A DNA stretch of 64,000 bases from Clostridia bacterium (GCA_017421045.1 JAFQMC010000013.1:1-64000); one strand, 5' to 3'; positions 33,357 through 46,300 are shown, numbered from the stretch's first letter. Notes: a model not told the origin generated them from the letters alone. Program-made: numbers and translations.

Positions 33357-36300
33357 TTATCCTTTGCGTGTTTCTGCTCTGCTTTGTCTGCGTTTGACAA
33401 AAAGCATCACTACTGCAAAATACATAAGGGAAACTATCCACACTGCTGTCTGTCTTGGACCTGTCTGAACCGCACCGTTCTGGTGTTTGTCGGACTTATC
33501 CAGGGAGGACTCGGTGTCTTTAGACGGAACATCGGTTGCAGGTTTGTTTCCTGCTGTGCCGCCGATTGTACCGCCGAGGTTCGCGCCGAACACATTGTAG
33601 TATGTGCCGTCCTCTCTCCTGTGAACCTGACCCTGCAGAGGATTGAGCACGGGATAGATGTCCTTGGGATCGTTTGTAATGTTCTGATACCATCCATAGC
33701 TTGTTGCAGTTTCACCGCCGTTGAGCAGATAGGTTGCTTCGCCGGATGCAAATTTCTCTGCTGAGAGAGGCATTCCGTACGCACAGCCTGCACCGGAAGC
33801 GATTGTATCAAGATAATAGTTATCTTCCGTTACAGGAGTGGGTGCTACGTCAGCAACTACGATAATGGGATCAGCTGCATCCTCTACGTAGCCATAGCTG
33901 TAACAGCTTCTCACATCTGCAAGCTGTGTTGCGTATCCTACGATGCCTGCTGCCGTAAGCTTTACGGGGATGTTGTGGCTTGTGCGTGATGCACAGTATT
34001 TTATTGTGGCTTCAGAGCCAAGGGACGACACTATTCCGCCATAGCAGATGATTTCAAATCCGTCTTCAAAGACATACTTGTCGTCTGAAATACAACGGGT
34101 CAGTGCAATAGAATCTCCCTCGGTATATCCCACAATACCGCCGATATTGGCAATCTGATCCAAGCCTGCAATATTGTATGCAAGGGTTGTTTTTACATTG
34201 GAGATGCTTCCGCCTCTCATAGTGCCTGCTACACCTGCAAGTGTGCTTGCGTAAGCGTTGCTGTCTGAGGTGATGTTAAGCTCGCCTGTGAGATTTACGT
34301 TCTTGATTGTACCCTTGACAACACCGAACATACCCATGTTGGTGCCGTCTGAAGCTACAATGCTGTTGTTGAAGCGGACTGTATATCCTCGTCCGTCAAA
34401 GTCACCTGTATAAGTATTGGGATATGAATCGCCGATGGGAATATAGGGCACGGGTGCGTTGCTTGCGTCTATGTCCCCCATAAGGATGAAGTCGGCATCT
34501 GTGTCTTGCTCGGGGAACACTGCGTAGGTAGTATCACCGTTTACAAGTGCTGACATCCAGAACAGGTTGCCCGCATGCTCAACCTCATACATGCCTGTCT
34601 CTTCGTTGTACTTTGCAGCCTCGAAGTAATCAGCAATTGTGGGGGGTGTGTTCTGATAGGTGTTGTGCCACCACTGCTTGTAGACAGTTTTACCCGAGAA
34701 CAGGGGACGGACGTCCAGCGGTTCATTGTCAACGCTCTGATACCAGACTTGTGTGCCGTCTGTGACACCCTTATTCAGCAGATACGCAACTTCACCTGAC
34801 CTGAACTGATCTCCTGACTTTCCTTCGACGGAGTTCTGGGTTCCCCTGCCACTTCCCACTGCACTAATAGTATTATCTGTATTGTAATAGCAGTTTGTAA
34901 TGGTTCCGTTGTTATAACTGCAGATACCACCAACGTTGTAATATCCCACGATCTTACCGTCGAAATAACTGTCGCTGACAACGGCTTTAGAATCAAGTGT
35001 ATGCACCAAACCACCGAAAGAAGCCGAACTTCCTGCAAGCTCGCCTGTGGAATAGCAATTAATAACACGGGTGGTCCATAGCGCAGATCCGCAGATGCCG
35101 CCAACAGATGAACGATACTGTTTCTCAATCGAGAAAGCTGCTTCGGCTTTCAGATAGCCGTCAAAGGAGCATCCGCTGATGGTGCTGTCTGATGCCACTG
35201 CGGTTATTCCTCCTATAACATACGAAGGAGAGTTAGTTGGATTCATTGTGCCGCATATACGAGCATTGACAACATGCAGATTCTTCACTGTAGCTCCGTC
35301 GATTCTATAGAACAGACCTGCTGCCTGATAGGCTTCAGACCATTCACCAACAAGATTCTTTATAGAATGGCCACCTCCATCGAAGACTCCCTCGAAATCG
35401 TTTCCGCCTGCACCGATGGGATCATACCAGATTTTGCCCTCAGGACAGATGATGTCGTTGGCAAGGATATAGCTTCCCTTCTGGTACTCATCGTCTCCAC
35501 TGTTGACAAGCTCTGCTACAACACAAAGATCCCAATAATTCTTGATTATGAAGCTTCCCTCGGGGTTCTTATTGAAGCTCTTATTGGAATACACTCTGTC
35601 TCGATCAACCTTGTAAACTGTGTTTTCATCGTTATCAATAAACAGAGGATAGTCGTCCGGTGTAAAGTCGTTATCAAGATTCTGATACCAGACTTGTGTG
35701 CCGTCTGTGACACCGTTGTTGAACAGGTATGCTATCTCACCGCTTCTGAAGGTTTCTTTGCTGATCGAAGTACCTACACCTGTGGTTACTCCCGCTATAT
35801 TGTAATAACACTTTTCGACAGAACCGCTGTTTACGGATGCAATACCGCCGTTTGCAGATGTGCCGTTGCTGAAATTACAGTTGTATGTATAGCAGTTGAT
35901 AAGCTTTCCTCTGTTATCCTGAGTGATGCCGCCAAGTGTCTGAGCGCCTGCAGCGCCCCAACGTCTCTGTATAATGGTATTGACAACAGCACAGTTGCTG
36001 ACAACTCCGCTTTCATAGTTAATACCTGTAATACCGCCAAGTCCGTACCAGTTGCCGAGACTTACGGAAGAGTCCGTTACCATACAGTTCTCTATTGTAC
36101 CGTAGTTTCCTCTTGCCACGGCACCGCAACCACCGACAGAATCAGCCGTTACCCATACATTTGCATTTTTCAGAATAAGGTTTCGGACTGTGGCACCATT
36201 ACCGATTACCTGGAACAAGCTCTGACGGGCGCCGTCCTCGGCACCGTTCTCTGTATTCAGATTGCTTATGGTGTGCATATTTCCGTCAAAGGTACCCTTA

Positions 36301-39300
36301 AAGGAATAGATCTGCGAAACTCTGTCCGTGCCTATTCCCTCCCAGGGCATACCTTTCATATCAATATCCGTCGTAAGCTCTACATACGCGGTCTCATAAT
36401 CTACGTAGTCGCTTTCGGGCTTATACTGAAGTGTGTCGCCGTTGATTACCGAAGCAAAATGAGTAAGCTCATAGGGATACGAGATCTGATAGGGATCTGA
36501 CTCCGTTCCCTTTCCTTCCAGATACTGCACTGTAGGTATCCGTCCATTGTTGTCTATGGTCACGTAACCCTCGGGCATTATGAAGCTTATTGTGCCGTAT
36601 TCCTTATCCTCTTTTGTCGAAGAAACAGTAAATGCGACGGATCCGTCGCGTGTGCTTATTCTAAGATTTGCCAAAGCTGCATTCAGCTTATATTTCAGCG
36701 TGATTTCCTGACCTGTTTTTGCACAGTATGGTACATTATCTGTTTTTAAAACAGGGCTCTCACCTTGATATTCCGTGAAAACCGAATCGATAATTATCCT
36801 GCTGACAGCGTCAGGGGTGCCGCCAATGGAAAGATCAATCTCATTTTCGCTGTTCTCTCCCCAGAGACAAGCCCCGAATTCTTCAAGCTCGGTCTCTGTG
36901 TAGTAAGACAAACCGGAAATAAACTCTTCGCTGTTAAGTTCTTCTATACTCTTAGGTGTTCCTTCGTCGTCTTTCAAATCAGACAATGAAAGTGCCGAAT
37001 CATAGTAGATGTTTGAATAATCCTCTCCGATAAACTCAGAGCAGGAAACCATCTTGCCTACACCGCCTCTGACATCTGTAATTACACAGTTGTTTGCAAA
37101 GGCTGCAACCCTGCCTTGATAGTGATAGGAAACCGCGCCGACCGCTGTATCTTTGCAATCGGAGAATTGAATGTCGTTAATCCTGCAGTTGAACATACGG
37201 AGGTCCACTACATCCCGACATGCTATCATTACCGCCGCCTTTTCCGCTCCCGAAAGAGAGCAGTTCTCTATGCTGATATTAACAAGGCTGCATACTCCGT
37301 CAGCATATGCCGAGACTATCGCTATGTTGTCTGTACCCGAAACGGTGATATTCTCAAAGCGAAGATTCCGTATGGTTGCCTCATACAAATTACCGAACAC
37401 ACTGTTTATTACGTTACAGTTGTAAATCTTGTAGCCCCTGCCGTCGAAGGTTCCTGTGAAACGATTGGAGTCATCATCGGGACCTATTGGGTTCATAGAC
37501 ATATTTTTGCAGTCGATGTCTGCATCAAGTACATAGTAGCACTCGCTGTATTGTTTCCACTCATGATAACCATCTTCGAAATTCATAACACAGAAGTCTT
37601 TAGAATCAGACCACAAATAATCCATCTGAAGATAGGTTCGAAGGTTAGTGATAACAAAGGGGTCTTCCTCGGTACCCAGACCTGCAAAGGTCTCTTTACC
37701 GAAGTCGGGGATGATTCTTACATCGTAGGACGGCATTATGAAACTGAAATCGCCGTTTTCATCCTCCGTAAAACGAAGGTTGAGCGGATTCATGTCCATA
37801 TCGGTTGCGGTATAGCCTACGGCTTCGTCTCCCGGCAATGTTACCTCCTCGCCGGATTTGTATGTGTAGTTATCCAGAGTTACATAACCGGCACCGGTGG
37901 CAATGGTATAAACTCGGTAGAAAACCTCTGCGGGCTCTGATATAAAGGGATATCCCGAATTGATACTGTTGGTATCTTTTGCCCAATTTGCGCCAAGACG
38001 TTTATCGGCGGCGTATTTATTAAGACTTTGAACAAAGGAATCTGACTTGAGGTCTGCCTCGGTTTCTTCTTTTGCTCCTGCCCACACCTTGGTGACGGCG
38101 TCTTGGTTTCTGTTCAGATAAAAAACATTCTCTATTGTGCTGTCAAGGATATGACCTGCAACATAGCCGAGATTCAGATAGTTCTTATCCACTGTACCCT
38201 TGGCAGAAATGGTTACTGCTGAATATCCGTTTACAATCTCGGAGTGCTGTGCGTAGCCTGTAATTCCGCCTGCACGGGCATTGGAGGAATAGGCGGCTAT
38301 ACTTGCTGTGCTGCCGCAGTTGTAAATTTTTGACTTGTAGGCGTAACCTACAACGCCACCAATCTGAGTCATACCATCGATGGTTCCGCTTGTTACACAG
38401 CCGTTGATAATTGCATGCTGAGCTCTGCCCGCGACGGCACCTTTGTTCTCTGCTCTTGTGCCTGCGCCCTGTGATGTGTCATCCTGAATTGACACATTAA
38501 GCAGGTTGAGATTTTTAATCTGGGCGTAGCTCTCAAACTGACCGGGTGTCTCTTCGCTTTCAATACCCATAACGTCACCGAAGAGACCCTGACCCTTGAT
38601 AGTTGACTTAATGTGAAGATCAGAAATTGTATATCCTCTTCCGTCAAAAGTTCCTCGGAAGGCTGTGTCCTCGGTCACTACCTCGACACCGATGGGAGTG
38701 AACGCATTTGAGGACATCTTGATATCATTGGCAAGTGCATAGCTTGCCTTATTATAGGGCATATCGCCCGCGTCGCTCTTGTAGCTGAAAACGCTGTTTA
38801 CATAGGTAGAGAGAATTCTCAGCTCATGCTCATTTGTAATGAGGAAGGGGTTGTTATCGGTACCCGACCCCGAGAAGGTGTAGTCCACAATCTGGTCGGC
38901 TTCCTTGACGGACTTGAGCCCCAGTGTTGCCTCAAAGGGATAGATATCCAGAGAGGACTTGTTGTGCTCTGCGTCAGATTTTGAAAAGGCAAAAACAGTG
39001 GAATACGTGTCATTTTCAGGTGTAAAAATATTGTCTGCATATTTAGTAATGTAGCCGTAATTGGAAGAAAGCACGAAGCTGTTTATCCTCTTGTACTCAA
39101 CTGCACAGACCGCATCCAGCACCGCACTGTTTCTCACATAGGTGCTGCCGTCATAATAGCCTACCGAAACGGAATACTGCAAAACGTCGCCCTGCGCTGA
39201 CTTTTTCATCACTCTGCATCTGCTATCGTCACTGAAAGAAACGGAAAAGCTCTTTATCAAGGACTTGTTGTAAAAGCTTGTGTCCATATTCAGGATAACC

Positions 39301-40250
39301 TGCGCTGTTCTTTCGTCAAAGGCAACTGCGGGAGAACCTGAACTGTCAACGGTCCAGAGCTTTGCGTAGTCTTCGGATTCCACGGGCGGGTCAAACTCTA
39401 CGCCCTGTGCATTATAATCAAGAGACAATGAAGAGAGTTTTGCCGCCAGCACATACACGTCATCGGTGTTCTTCACTCCGTCAACATAATAGGTATCGCC
39501 ATCCTTATGCAGACAGCCCATAACCTCGCCGTAATTCTTACCGACTACAGTTGCTGAGGAGAGAGTTGTGCCGTCGGTTGCTGTGAGCGCAGACTGCGCA
39601 AAACAACCGACAACGTAGGAATACTCTTCATTAATACCGCAGATACCGCCCATGTACACCTTCGCACTCGTGGAGTCTGCTGTAACAGAGCAGGAGCTGT
39701 CTACTGTGCAGGACACAACGGAGCCGATATTTTCTGCGGCAACTATGCCTGCATAGACGGAGCTTTCGTTGCTGTTTGTGGTGAGCTTGCAGTTAATAAA
39801 AGTACAGCCTGTAACAAAAGCTGTGTAGGATGCAAGACTACCTGCCAGCACGGCACTATGTGCACTCTCGGTATTTACTGTTATATTTTCAAACACAATG
39901 TTTCTTACAGAGGAATCGTTCACCTCAGCAAACAACGCATCTGTCATGGTAAAACCGCTTATCTTGTGGCCGTTACCCTCAAGAATAACATCCTCAAGGT
40001 TACTGCCACACTTAAGAGAATCCTTGGTCTCCTCGGTTGCTATGATGTCTGCACCGAGACTGTACCAGACGGTGCTTTTGTTTTTGCCTGAGACATCTGT
40101 GAGAAAACCATTCAGTTCCTCTAATGTTGTGATAACATACGGCTCTGCCTCTGTGCCAAGCTCTGCCGAGGCTGTATCCACCGCCGCCACAGGCAACGCT
40201 GTCAGCATCAGCACCAATGTAAGGAACATTGAAAGAACTCTTTTTTTCAT
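33357..40250 (-). CDS. Giant surface protein with GLUG-like repeats (2297 residues)
   Basis: The signal peptide (MKKRVLSMFLTLVLMLTALP, ending ASA) is followed by about 2200 residues of beta-rich repeats. These alternate a 'start' unit (for example PYVITTLEELNGFL or PFLITNEHELRIL), an FDGRGYxIxxL strand set, and GLUG-like GGIVGYAxxSxIxNC units. Three blocks end with the same closing unit, SGE-x-x-YL-x-NxG-V-T-D-G-T-x-x-WYQ. The last about 35 residues read AVQTGPRQ, a membrane helix (WIVSLMYFAVVMLFV) and a KRRQSRAETRKG tail, which looks like a cell-wall sorting signal with a non-LPXTG motif. It probably forms a long stalk or adhesin. GAGGAGG precedes the ATG. It lies 82 bp after the 3657-residue gene, with a tetraloop hairpin in between. 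Confidence 0.88.
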   Translation of the reverse strand: MKKRVLSMFLTLVLMLTALPVAAVDTASAELGTEAEPYVITTLEELNGFLTDVSGKNKSTVWYSLGADIIATEETKDSLKCGSNLEDVILEGNGHKISGFTMTDALFAEVNDSSVRNIVFENITVNTESAHSAVLAGSLASYTAFVTGCTFINCKLTTNSNESSVYAGIVAAENIGSVVSCTVDSSCSVTADSTSAKVYMGGICGINEEYSYVVGCFAQSALTATDGTTLSSATVVGKNYGEVMGCLHKDGDTYYVDGVKNTDDVYVLAAKLSSLSLDYNAQGVEFDPPVESEDYAKLWTVDSSGSPAVAFDERTAQVILNMDTSFYNKSLIKSFSVSFSDDSRCRVMKKSAQGDVLQYSVSVGYYDGSTYVRNSAVLDAVCAVEYKRINSFVLSSNYGYITKYADNIFTPENDTYSTVFAFSKSDAEHNKSSLDIYPFEATLGLKSVKEADQIVDYTFSGSGTDNNPFLITNEHELRILSTYVNSVFSYKSDAGDMPYNKASYALANDIKMSSNAFTPIGVEVVTEDTAFRGTFDGRGYTISDLHIKSTIKGQGLFGDVMGIESEETPGQFESYAQIKNLNLLNVSIQDDTSQGAGTRAENKGAVAGRAQHAIINGCVTSGTIDGMTQIGGVVGYAYKSKIYNCGSTASIAAYSSNARAGGITGYAQHSEIVNGYSAVTISAKGTVDKNYLNLGYVAGHILDSTIENVFYLNRNQDAVTKVWAGAKEETEADLKSDSFVQSLNKYAADKRLGANWAKDTNSINSGYPFISEPAEVFYRVYTIATGAGYVTLDNYTYKSGEEVTLPGDEAVGYTATDMDMNPLNLRFTEDENGDFSFIMPSYDVRIIPDFGKETFAGLGTEEDPFVITNLRTYLQMDYLWSDSKDFCVMNFEDGYHEWKQYSECYYVLDADIDCKNMSMNPIGPDDDSNRFTGTFDGRGYKIYNCNVINSVFGNLYEATIRNLRFENITVSGTDNIAIVSAYADGVCSLVNISIENCSLSGAEKAAVMIACRDVVDLRMFNCRINDIQFSDCKDTAVGAVSYHYQGRVAAFANNCVITDVRGGVGKMVSCSEFIGEDYSNIYYDSALSLSDLKDDEGTPKSIEELNSEEFISGLSYYTETELEEFGACLWGENSENEIDLSIGGTPDAVSRIIIDSVFTEYQGESPVLKTDNVPYCAKTGQEITLKYKLNAALANLRISTRDGSVAFTVSSTKEDKEYGTISFIMPEGYVTIDNNGRIPTVQYLEGKGTESDPYQISYPYELTHFASVINGDTLQYKPESDYVDYETAYVELTTDIDMKGMPWEGIGTDRVSQIYSFKGTFDGNMHTISNLNTENGAEDGARQSLFQVIGNGATVRNLILKNANVWVTADSVGGCGAVARGNYGTIENCMVTDSSVSLGNWYGLGGITGINYESGVVSNCAVVNTIIQRRWGAAGAQTLGGITQDNRGKLINCYTYNCNFSNGTSANGGIASVNSGSVEKCYYNIAGVTTGVGTSISKETFRSGEIAYLFNNGVTDGTQVWYQNLDNDFTPDDYPLFIDNDENTVYKVDRDRVYSNKSFNKNPEGSFIIKNYWDLCVVAELVNSGDDEYQKGSYILANDIICPEGKIWYDPIGAGGNDFEGVFDGGGHSIKNLVGEWSEAYQAAGLFYRIDGATVKNLHVVNARICGTMNPTNSPSYVIGGITAVASDSTISGCSFDGYLKAEAAFSIEKQYRSSVGGICGSALWTTRVINCYSTGELAGSSASFGGLVHTLDSKAVVSDSYFDGKIVGYYNVGGICSYNNGTITNCYYNTDNTISAVGSGRGTQNSVEGKSGDQFRSGEVAYLLNKGVTDGTQVWYQSVDNEPLDVRPLFSGKTVYKQWWHNTYQNTPPTIADYFEAAKYNEETGMYEVEHAGNLFWMSALVNGDTTYAVFPEQDTDADFILMGDIDASNAPVPYIPIGDSYPNTYTGDFDGRGYTVRFNNSIVASDGTNMGMFGVVKGTIKNVNLTGELNITSDSNAYASTLAGVAGTMRGGSISNVKTTLAYNIAGLDQIANIGGIVGYTEGDSIALTRCISDDKYVFEDGFEIICYGGIVSSLGSEATIKYCASRTSHNIPVKLTAAGIVGYATQLADVRSCYSYGYVEDAADPIIVVADVAPTPVTEDNYYLDTIASGAGCAYGMPLSAEKFASGEATYLLNGGETATSYGWYQNITNDPKDIYPVLNPLQGQVHRREDGTYYNVFGANLGGTIGGTAGNKPATDVPSKDTESSLDKSDKHQNGAVQTGPRQTAVWIVSLMYFAVVMLFVKRRQSRAETRKG

Positions 40251-40271
40251 ACAATTACCTCCTCTTCAGCG

Positions 40272-40300
40272 GGCGGAAGCCCCGAAGGGCTTTCCGCCTT
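40272..40300 (-). other. UUCG-type hairpin between the two giant genes
   Basis: On the minus strand, GGCGGAAAGCCC-TTCG-GGGC-TTCCGCC forms a long stem with one bulged A and a C(UUCG)G tetraloop. No U-tract follows on this strand, and it ends about 20 bp before the start of the next gene. It is probably an RNA-stability or processing element rather than a terminator. Confidence 0.6.
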
Positions 40301-40332
40301 TTCTGAGATAATACGCAAATAGAACTATAGGT

Positions 40333-43300
40333 TTAAGCGGAGAACTTCTTTCTCCATATAATAACTGCCATGAACGCACCCACCATAACTGCAGCCATAA
40401 TCCACATATAGGTCAGGTCTCTGCCGGTGGAAACATGACTTCCGTCGGTTTTGTCGCCATTTGTGTCGGAGTCGGACTGCGCTCCTGTGTTTTCTGTGGG
40501 TATCTGAGCGTCGGTCTTATCCTCTTCGGGTTTGGTGGCGATGCTCTCCTCTTCGTCGGGAGCTGTGGGTACTGTGACCTCTCCTGAGTCGGGAGTTGTA
40601 GGCATCGGGCCGTCACTCGGGTCAGGTGTGGTGGGAATTGTGCTGTCCTCTGTGTTCAGATAGAAGGACTGGGTTGAATCAGGCAGCAGGAGAGCCACAT
40701 CAAATTTATTCTCCTTGTCATAAATCTTTGCGTCATTTGAGAGAATCAGCGAAGTGCTCTCTGTATAAAGCTCAATGACATTTGCGTGCTTGCCCTCTGC
40801 CTTGGCATCGGGAACAAACAGCAGGGTCTTGTCGTTTATCATATCATGAGCTCTGTACACAAGGGTGTCTGTGCCCTCAACACCCCTGAGTTTTGCAACA
40901 AGGGTGATGTCCTGCATATCCTCTACAACGATTTCGTCATTGTAGGTAACGGCAATCACTGTATCTGCAACGCTTTCGATCTTCAGGTCCTCGGTTTTTG
41001 ACATCATGGTAACCGACTTCGCCTGAACTCTGCCGAGTTTCACCTTGTCACAATCAGGCAGTTCTGTGCTGAGTGCAAGGGTCTTGTCTGTATTGTACAG
41101 ACTGTTGTCGCCGTAGGTCTTGATTTCCTCGCCGAGAATAAGCTCTACGCCCTGAGCGTCCTCATCAACGGTAAGCTCTGCCTTATACAGCGCTGTGTTG
41201 CTGTCAATAATTGAATCAAACAGAAGCTTTGTGCTAACAGAAGTAGAGTCTCCGTTCGGGAAAATAATCTTCTGCGTAGCTTCGATGGAGGAATTCTCAA
41301 ATGAACGCTCTCTCAGCTCGCTGTCATAAACAACCTTTGCCTCGGCACTAATCTTTCCTTCGCCGTACTCTGTGAATACTGCACTGACGGCCTTTACAAC
41401 ACCCACGTTTGTATTATCCACCACAAGGGAAGCAAGACCTCTGATTTCCTCGCTGACACCTACTCCCTGTGCATCTGTGATGAGGGACTGTGCATCAATA
41501 AAGCGGTCTGTAATCTCAAAGGTGGTAATCTCTCCGCTGTTGAGGGTTATGGGAGTTGTGGTGACAAACTTCAGGGTATTGTCGCTCAGGTCAATCAGGT
41601 CAAGCCCGATGTTCTGAGGCTCTGAGCTTCCTCTTGTCATTGAGAGAGTTGCAAAGGTGTTGCCCTCCTCGGTGCGGGCTATATCCTCGTTCCACTTCAC
41701 GGAAAGCACAGCATTGTAGCCAAAGTCTGCATTTTTGACCAGTTCTATGGTTGCGCTCGTTGCCTTTGCTCTTGTAAGAGAAAGTGCCTCGGTGCTGAGA
41801 ATGCTCAGTGAGAATTCATATGCACCGTCTGCAGTGACGGGTTTGTTGCCCGATTCTGAGTTCAGGGTATTGTTTACTGTGTATGTCTTGGCGGATTCGC
41901 CGTAGGCAAGGGAGATTTCGCTGTCGCCCTTGTATTTATATGTGGCAATTCTTCCGTTTTTCAGTGACTCAAACTCCAGAGCAAGCTCCTTGCTGTGGTC
42001 TGAGTCATACTCCTCGGTGTTTTTTGTAACAGAGACAGTTGTTTCAGCGAGGTTCTGCTCTTTCACTGCGGTACTGAACACAACCTCAGCGCAAAGCTTA
42101 CCCTTTGCATCAATGTAAGGCTTTGCACTTACAATGTACGCATCGCTCAGAACCGTAACATCTGTTGCCTTGCTGATGGCAGGGTCTATCGCAATACCGT
42201 CATATGCACGGGTGATGGACCTGTTCTCATCCTTGTACTCAATGCTCTTGGACACAAGGACATACTGAGCTGTCACACCGCCCGGCAGAGACTCTGCGTT
42301 GCTTCTTGTAAAGACAACCTCTCTCTGAGCTTCGTTGCTCTTCTGTGCATAGAGCCTGATATTCGTGCTTCGGGTCTCGCCGTCCTTGTAGGTCAGGGTC
42401 TGTCTGACGGTGACATAGGCGTTGTCTGCATACTGAGAATTCACAGCCTCAGGGAATATAACGCTGACAATCACTGCACCCTTCTCGGAAACAGAAATAA
42501 CCGGAGCTGTTTCTGACTTGATTTTTTCATAACTGATGTTCAGTTTTGATGTATCTTCAATAACGGTGGAGATATCATTTTCCAGATAATCTCCCTGCGC
42601 TGTTACAAGCACATAGTTGCTCTCGCCCAGAACAATACCGCTTGAGAAATTCCACACCTTGCTGAGTTCCTCTGCGGAAAGCTCCAGCTTATCCGCTCTG
42701 TAGACGGCTGTTCTCGGGTCTTCAGACATCTGTGAGTATTTGAACTCGACGGTCTGTTCCTCTCCCTTTTCATTCTTTGTGAGGTAGAGAAGCTTTGTGC
42801 CTTCCAGTCTGTCCGTAACGGGTGCTGTCATGAACTTAACAAGCACGCTCTTCTGCACGCTTCCGTCGGGCATCTCAGCGTCGTCACCCACAATTACCGA
42901 GAGGATTCCCGACTCTTTCAGCTCGTAGGATACCATATCCCAGTCGGGAATTTCGGTAGCTACATCCTTGCCTCTTTTTGTGACCAGCACGCCTTCGGGG
43001 ATATATGAGTCAGCAAGAACATACTTCATAACTGTTCCCTGCTTACTTGAAAGCACACTGCTGAGCACAAGGCGACTTTCGTCCTCGATTCCAACGGCTG
43101 TGAATACCGACTGCTCGCCCGTGGGCTTATATGTGCCGTCTGTCTGCTTCTCGTACTCGTCGAATCTCAGGGTGATATCCTCATAGGACTTGCCCTCTTT
43201 AAGCTCAATGTGTTTGTTAAAGTTCAAAGTGAACTCAGCCTGACGCTGTCTGCCTGAAACAAGAGGCAGCGCAAGCTCTTCCTCGTAGGATTCTGCAACT

Positions 43301-46300
43301 GCGTAGGGAGTGAGATCTGCATCGGAAAGATCCACCGTAAACTTTGCACAGTCAAGGGCAAGTCTCTCTCCCTCCTGCAGGATTGATTTGATGCTTACTT
43401 CGTACTCGTCAAACTCCATCTTTCCGCTGGTGTACAGGAGCATACCGTAGTCGTTGAGGTCCTTTGCGGTGTCTACCGTTTCCTCTTTGACAATGTTACC
43501 GTCTTTGTCGGTAATTGTCACAAGGAACTTACCGCCGTTTTCAAGATAGTTTCCGTAAATCTTAATGTCTTCACCATAGAAGCTGAAGTTGATTTCGCTT
43601 GAATCCTGCTGTGTATATGCCACATCTGCATCGTAAGCATAGAGACAGCTTCTGGTACTTTCGGTCCAGTTCTCGTCTATACAGGTGCTGTCAAAATCAA
43701 CCACATCTCTCTTTGTAACTTTCAGATAGATGCATCTGTATACTCTGGTGCCTTCCAGTCCGATAATCACCTTGGCACAGCCGGAAGCATTCTCGGGCAT
43801 GGCTATTGCCTTTATCTTCATGGTGCCGTCCTGACTGCTGTTATCTATGCTCAGGCAGGAGGAGCCGATTTCATAGCCTCTGAGCTGTGAATGGGTATAC
43901 ACATCTGAAAGAACACTGCTCTCAACGGTTATCTCTTCACCTAATCTGAGCATATATCCCATTCCGCCTACAGTTGCTACCAAGTCCTCGCCCTCTGAAT
44001 CTGTTATGGACTCAACCTGAATCTCAGGCATCTGGTGGCAGGTAGTTACCTCGGTGACATCATTCTCTGTATTATACTGTTTGTCAGATGTGCTGACTCT
44101 CAGGCTATAGTACATCTCGCCGTCAACGAGATAATCGGAGACGTCCATATAGTTTGAATAGGTTTTGCTTTCTCCCAGATCGAGGCTTTCCTTATCGGCC
44201 ACGAAGGAGAACAGGGTTCCGATTTTTCCGCCTTCTGCGTTATGTACATCACAGTATACGGTAGCGTCGTGCTGAGCAGCTACAGCACCGATGTTTGCCA
44301 TACGGACATTGAAAGTAAGTATACCCTTGCTGTCAATATCCAGGTCCATACCATCGATGATAATTTCTGCAGATTTGTGAATCTCGTGGTAGGTGACGTT
44401 CTCCTCATCTCCTGCCTCGTAGGAATCATGCAGGGAATCATAGAGAACCTTTCTGCCTGAACCATCTCTGATTTCAACACACAGAAGCGAATTATCAGGA
44501 GCATCCTCAACGACATAGCTCATATATGCCTCATAGTAGTCTCCTGCAAGCAGGGTACATGTAAGCTCCTGAGAGGTCAGCTCTCCGTTTACTTTTTCGC
44601 CCTTCTCCAAATCATAATAATACAGCTTCACCCTCATCTTGTCGATGATGGTATCACCTGTGTTTTCTATGTTGAAGAACACTCCGATTTCGTTGCCTGC
44701 AGAGAATATATCATTATCAAGCTTAAAGTCGGTTACATTTACATCCGTAACCTTTTTCTCAAAGGTCAGCAGGAATACATCCGAACGCGCCTTCTCTGAA
44801 TCATAGTCAACGACGGGTGTTACAATCATGGGCTGAGCGTTGCCGGAGGCATCAATATAAGTTCCGTCGCACATTTCGTCGAAGTTCACCGACGAATCTG
44901 TGCCTAAGGAATCCTCTGTTATTCCCTTGTCATATACAAAGGGAGCGTAGGAGGATTTAAGTGCCACGGCAACCTTACCCTCTGAATCGATGAACGCGGA
45001 ATAATCCTCAAATGCAAGAGAGAAGGTCTCTTCTCTGTCCTCGTATTTATCGGCATCGAAAGCATCACTGTAGGTGAGCTGACGAGGATAGTTCCAGAGT
45101 TTTTTCTCTGCATCATAGTTTGCAATATACAGCGTATCCTCGTTCTCGTTACCTGTGTTGTCTGTGTAAATCAGGTTGATTGTATGGTTGGGTTCAACTG
45201 CGATAACATAGTCATCAAAGTATCCGTCATACAACACTTCGATTTCTTCTTTATTTTCCGAACCGTTTTTCTTACCCTCAACAGCTGCACAAAGCGCTGA
45301 GTATGTAACGTGGTTTATGCTGCTGTTAGTCTGGTAGAAAAGCACAGGCTCGGGCACTGAATTTTCATCCACAACGGTGTCATTTCCGCCTACCACAGCT
45401 CTCTCAAGCTGAACGTTTCTGAGTATCATGCTGTCATAGATTTCGCCTGTATCAGGATTAATATAGCTTTCGGGAATCTCGTCTCCTGCTGCGAAAACCT
45501 CATCCAGCACTGCATCATAATCGATAACAGAATCTATTACCAGTACATCCTTGGAGGTAATATTTCCGCCTGAAATATCAAAGGTAATGTAATAGAGTTC
45601 TTTGAGAGTTCCCACGCTGACACTGTCGGCAACATAGGGAATCTCTGCAGAGAATGCAACGCAGGCAGTATCCTGGTCTGCCATAATCGCATCAATGCTT
45701 GTTATCTTGAAGCCCGTCTTAAACTTATCTGCTCCGAGCAGGCTCTCAAGGTCCAGAGACACAGGCGCAGAGTAGGCTTCTCCGCCACTCTTGACTGCAC
45801 AGTAAAGCTGTGCTCTGCCTGTGTACACTGCGTTCATAATACTTGCCATCTTTTGTGAGGTTCCGACTTCGTCCTCAGCAAAAGACTGCCAGTTCATATT
45901 ATAGTCGGCATCCTCCTCGGTTTTCTCATCCTCGGCATATATCAACACGCTTGTGTTGCCGCTTTCACCTGTAATGGACGCTGCAACCGGAGAGGACTCC
46001 GGTCTCTGGTTTGTGCTGTCTGCAGTGTTTCCGATATTCTGTACGCTGAAGCTGTTGCCGTCTTCAAGCACGGCTAACTTCACACAGGTTTTCTGAAGCA
46101 GATTCTTCAGGTCGGAAATATCATCCGTAGTAATGGTTGTGCCGTCAGAAAGCTCTACTGTGACGGTTTTTCCTTCTTCGCCCTTGATTGAGACGACGGT
46201 GCTGTCTGTTGTGATATATATAACACTGAGCTTGCCGTTTTCGTCCTCGAAAGCATAGAACTCGCTGACAAAGATATCGTCGCTAACCTTACCTTTTTCT

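Noticed and set aside
35274..36500. 408-codon plus-strand open frame inside the 2297-residue gene
   Set aside because: Repetitive Val/Ile-rich antisense product of the repeat protein, with no translation signal.
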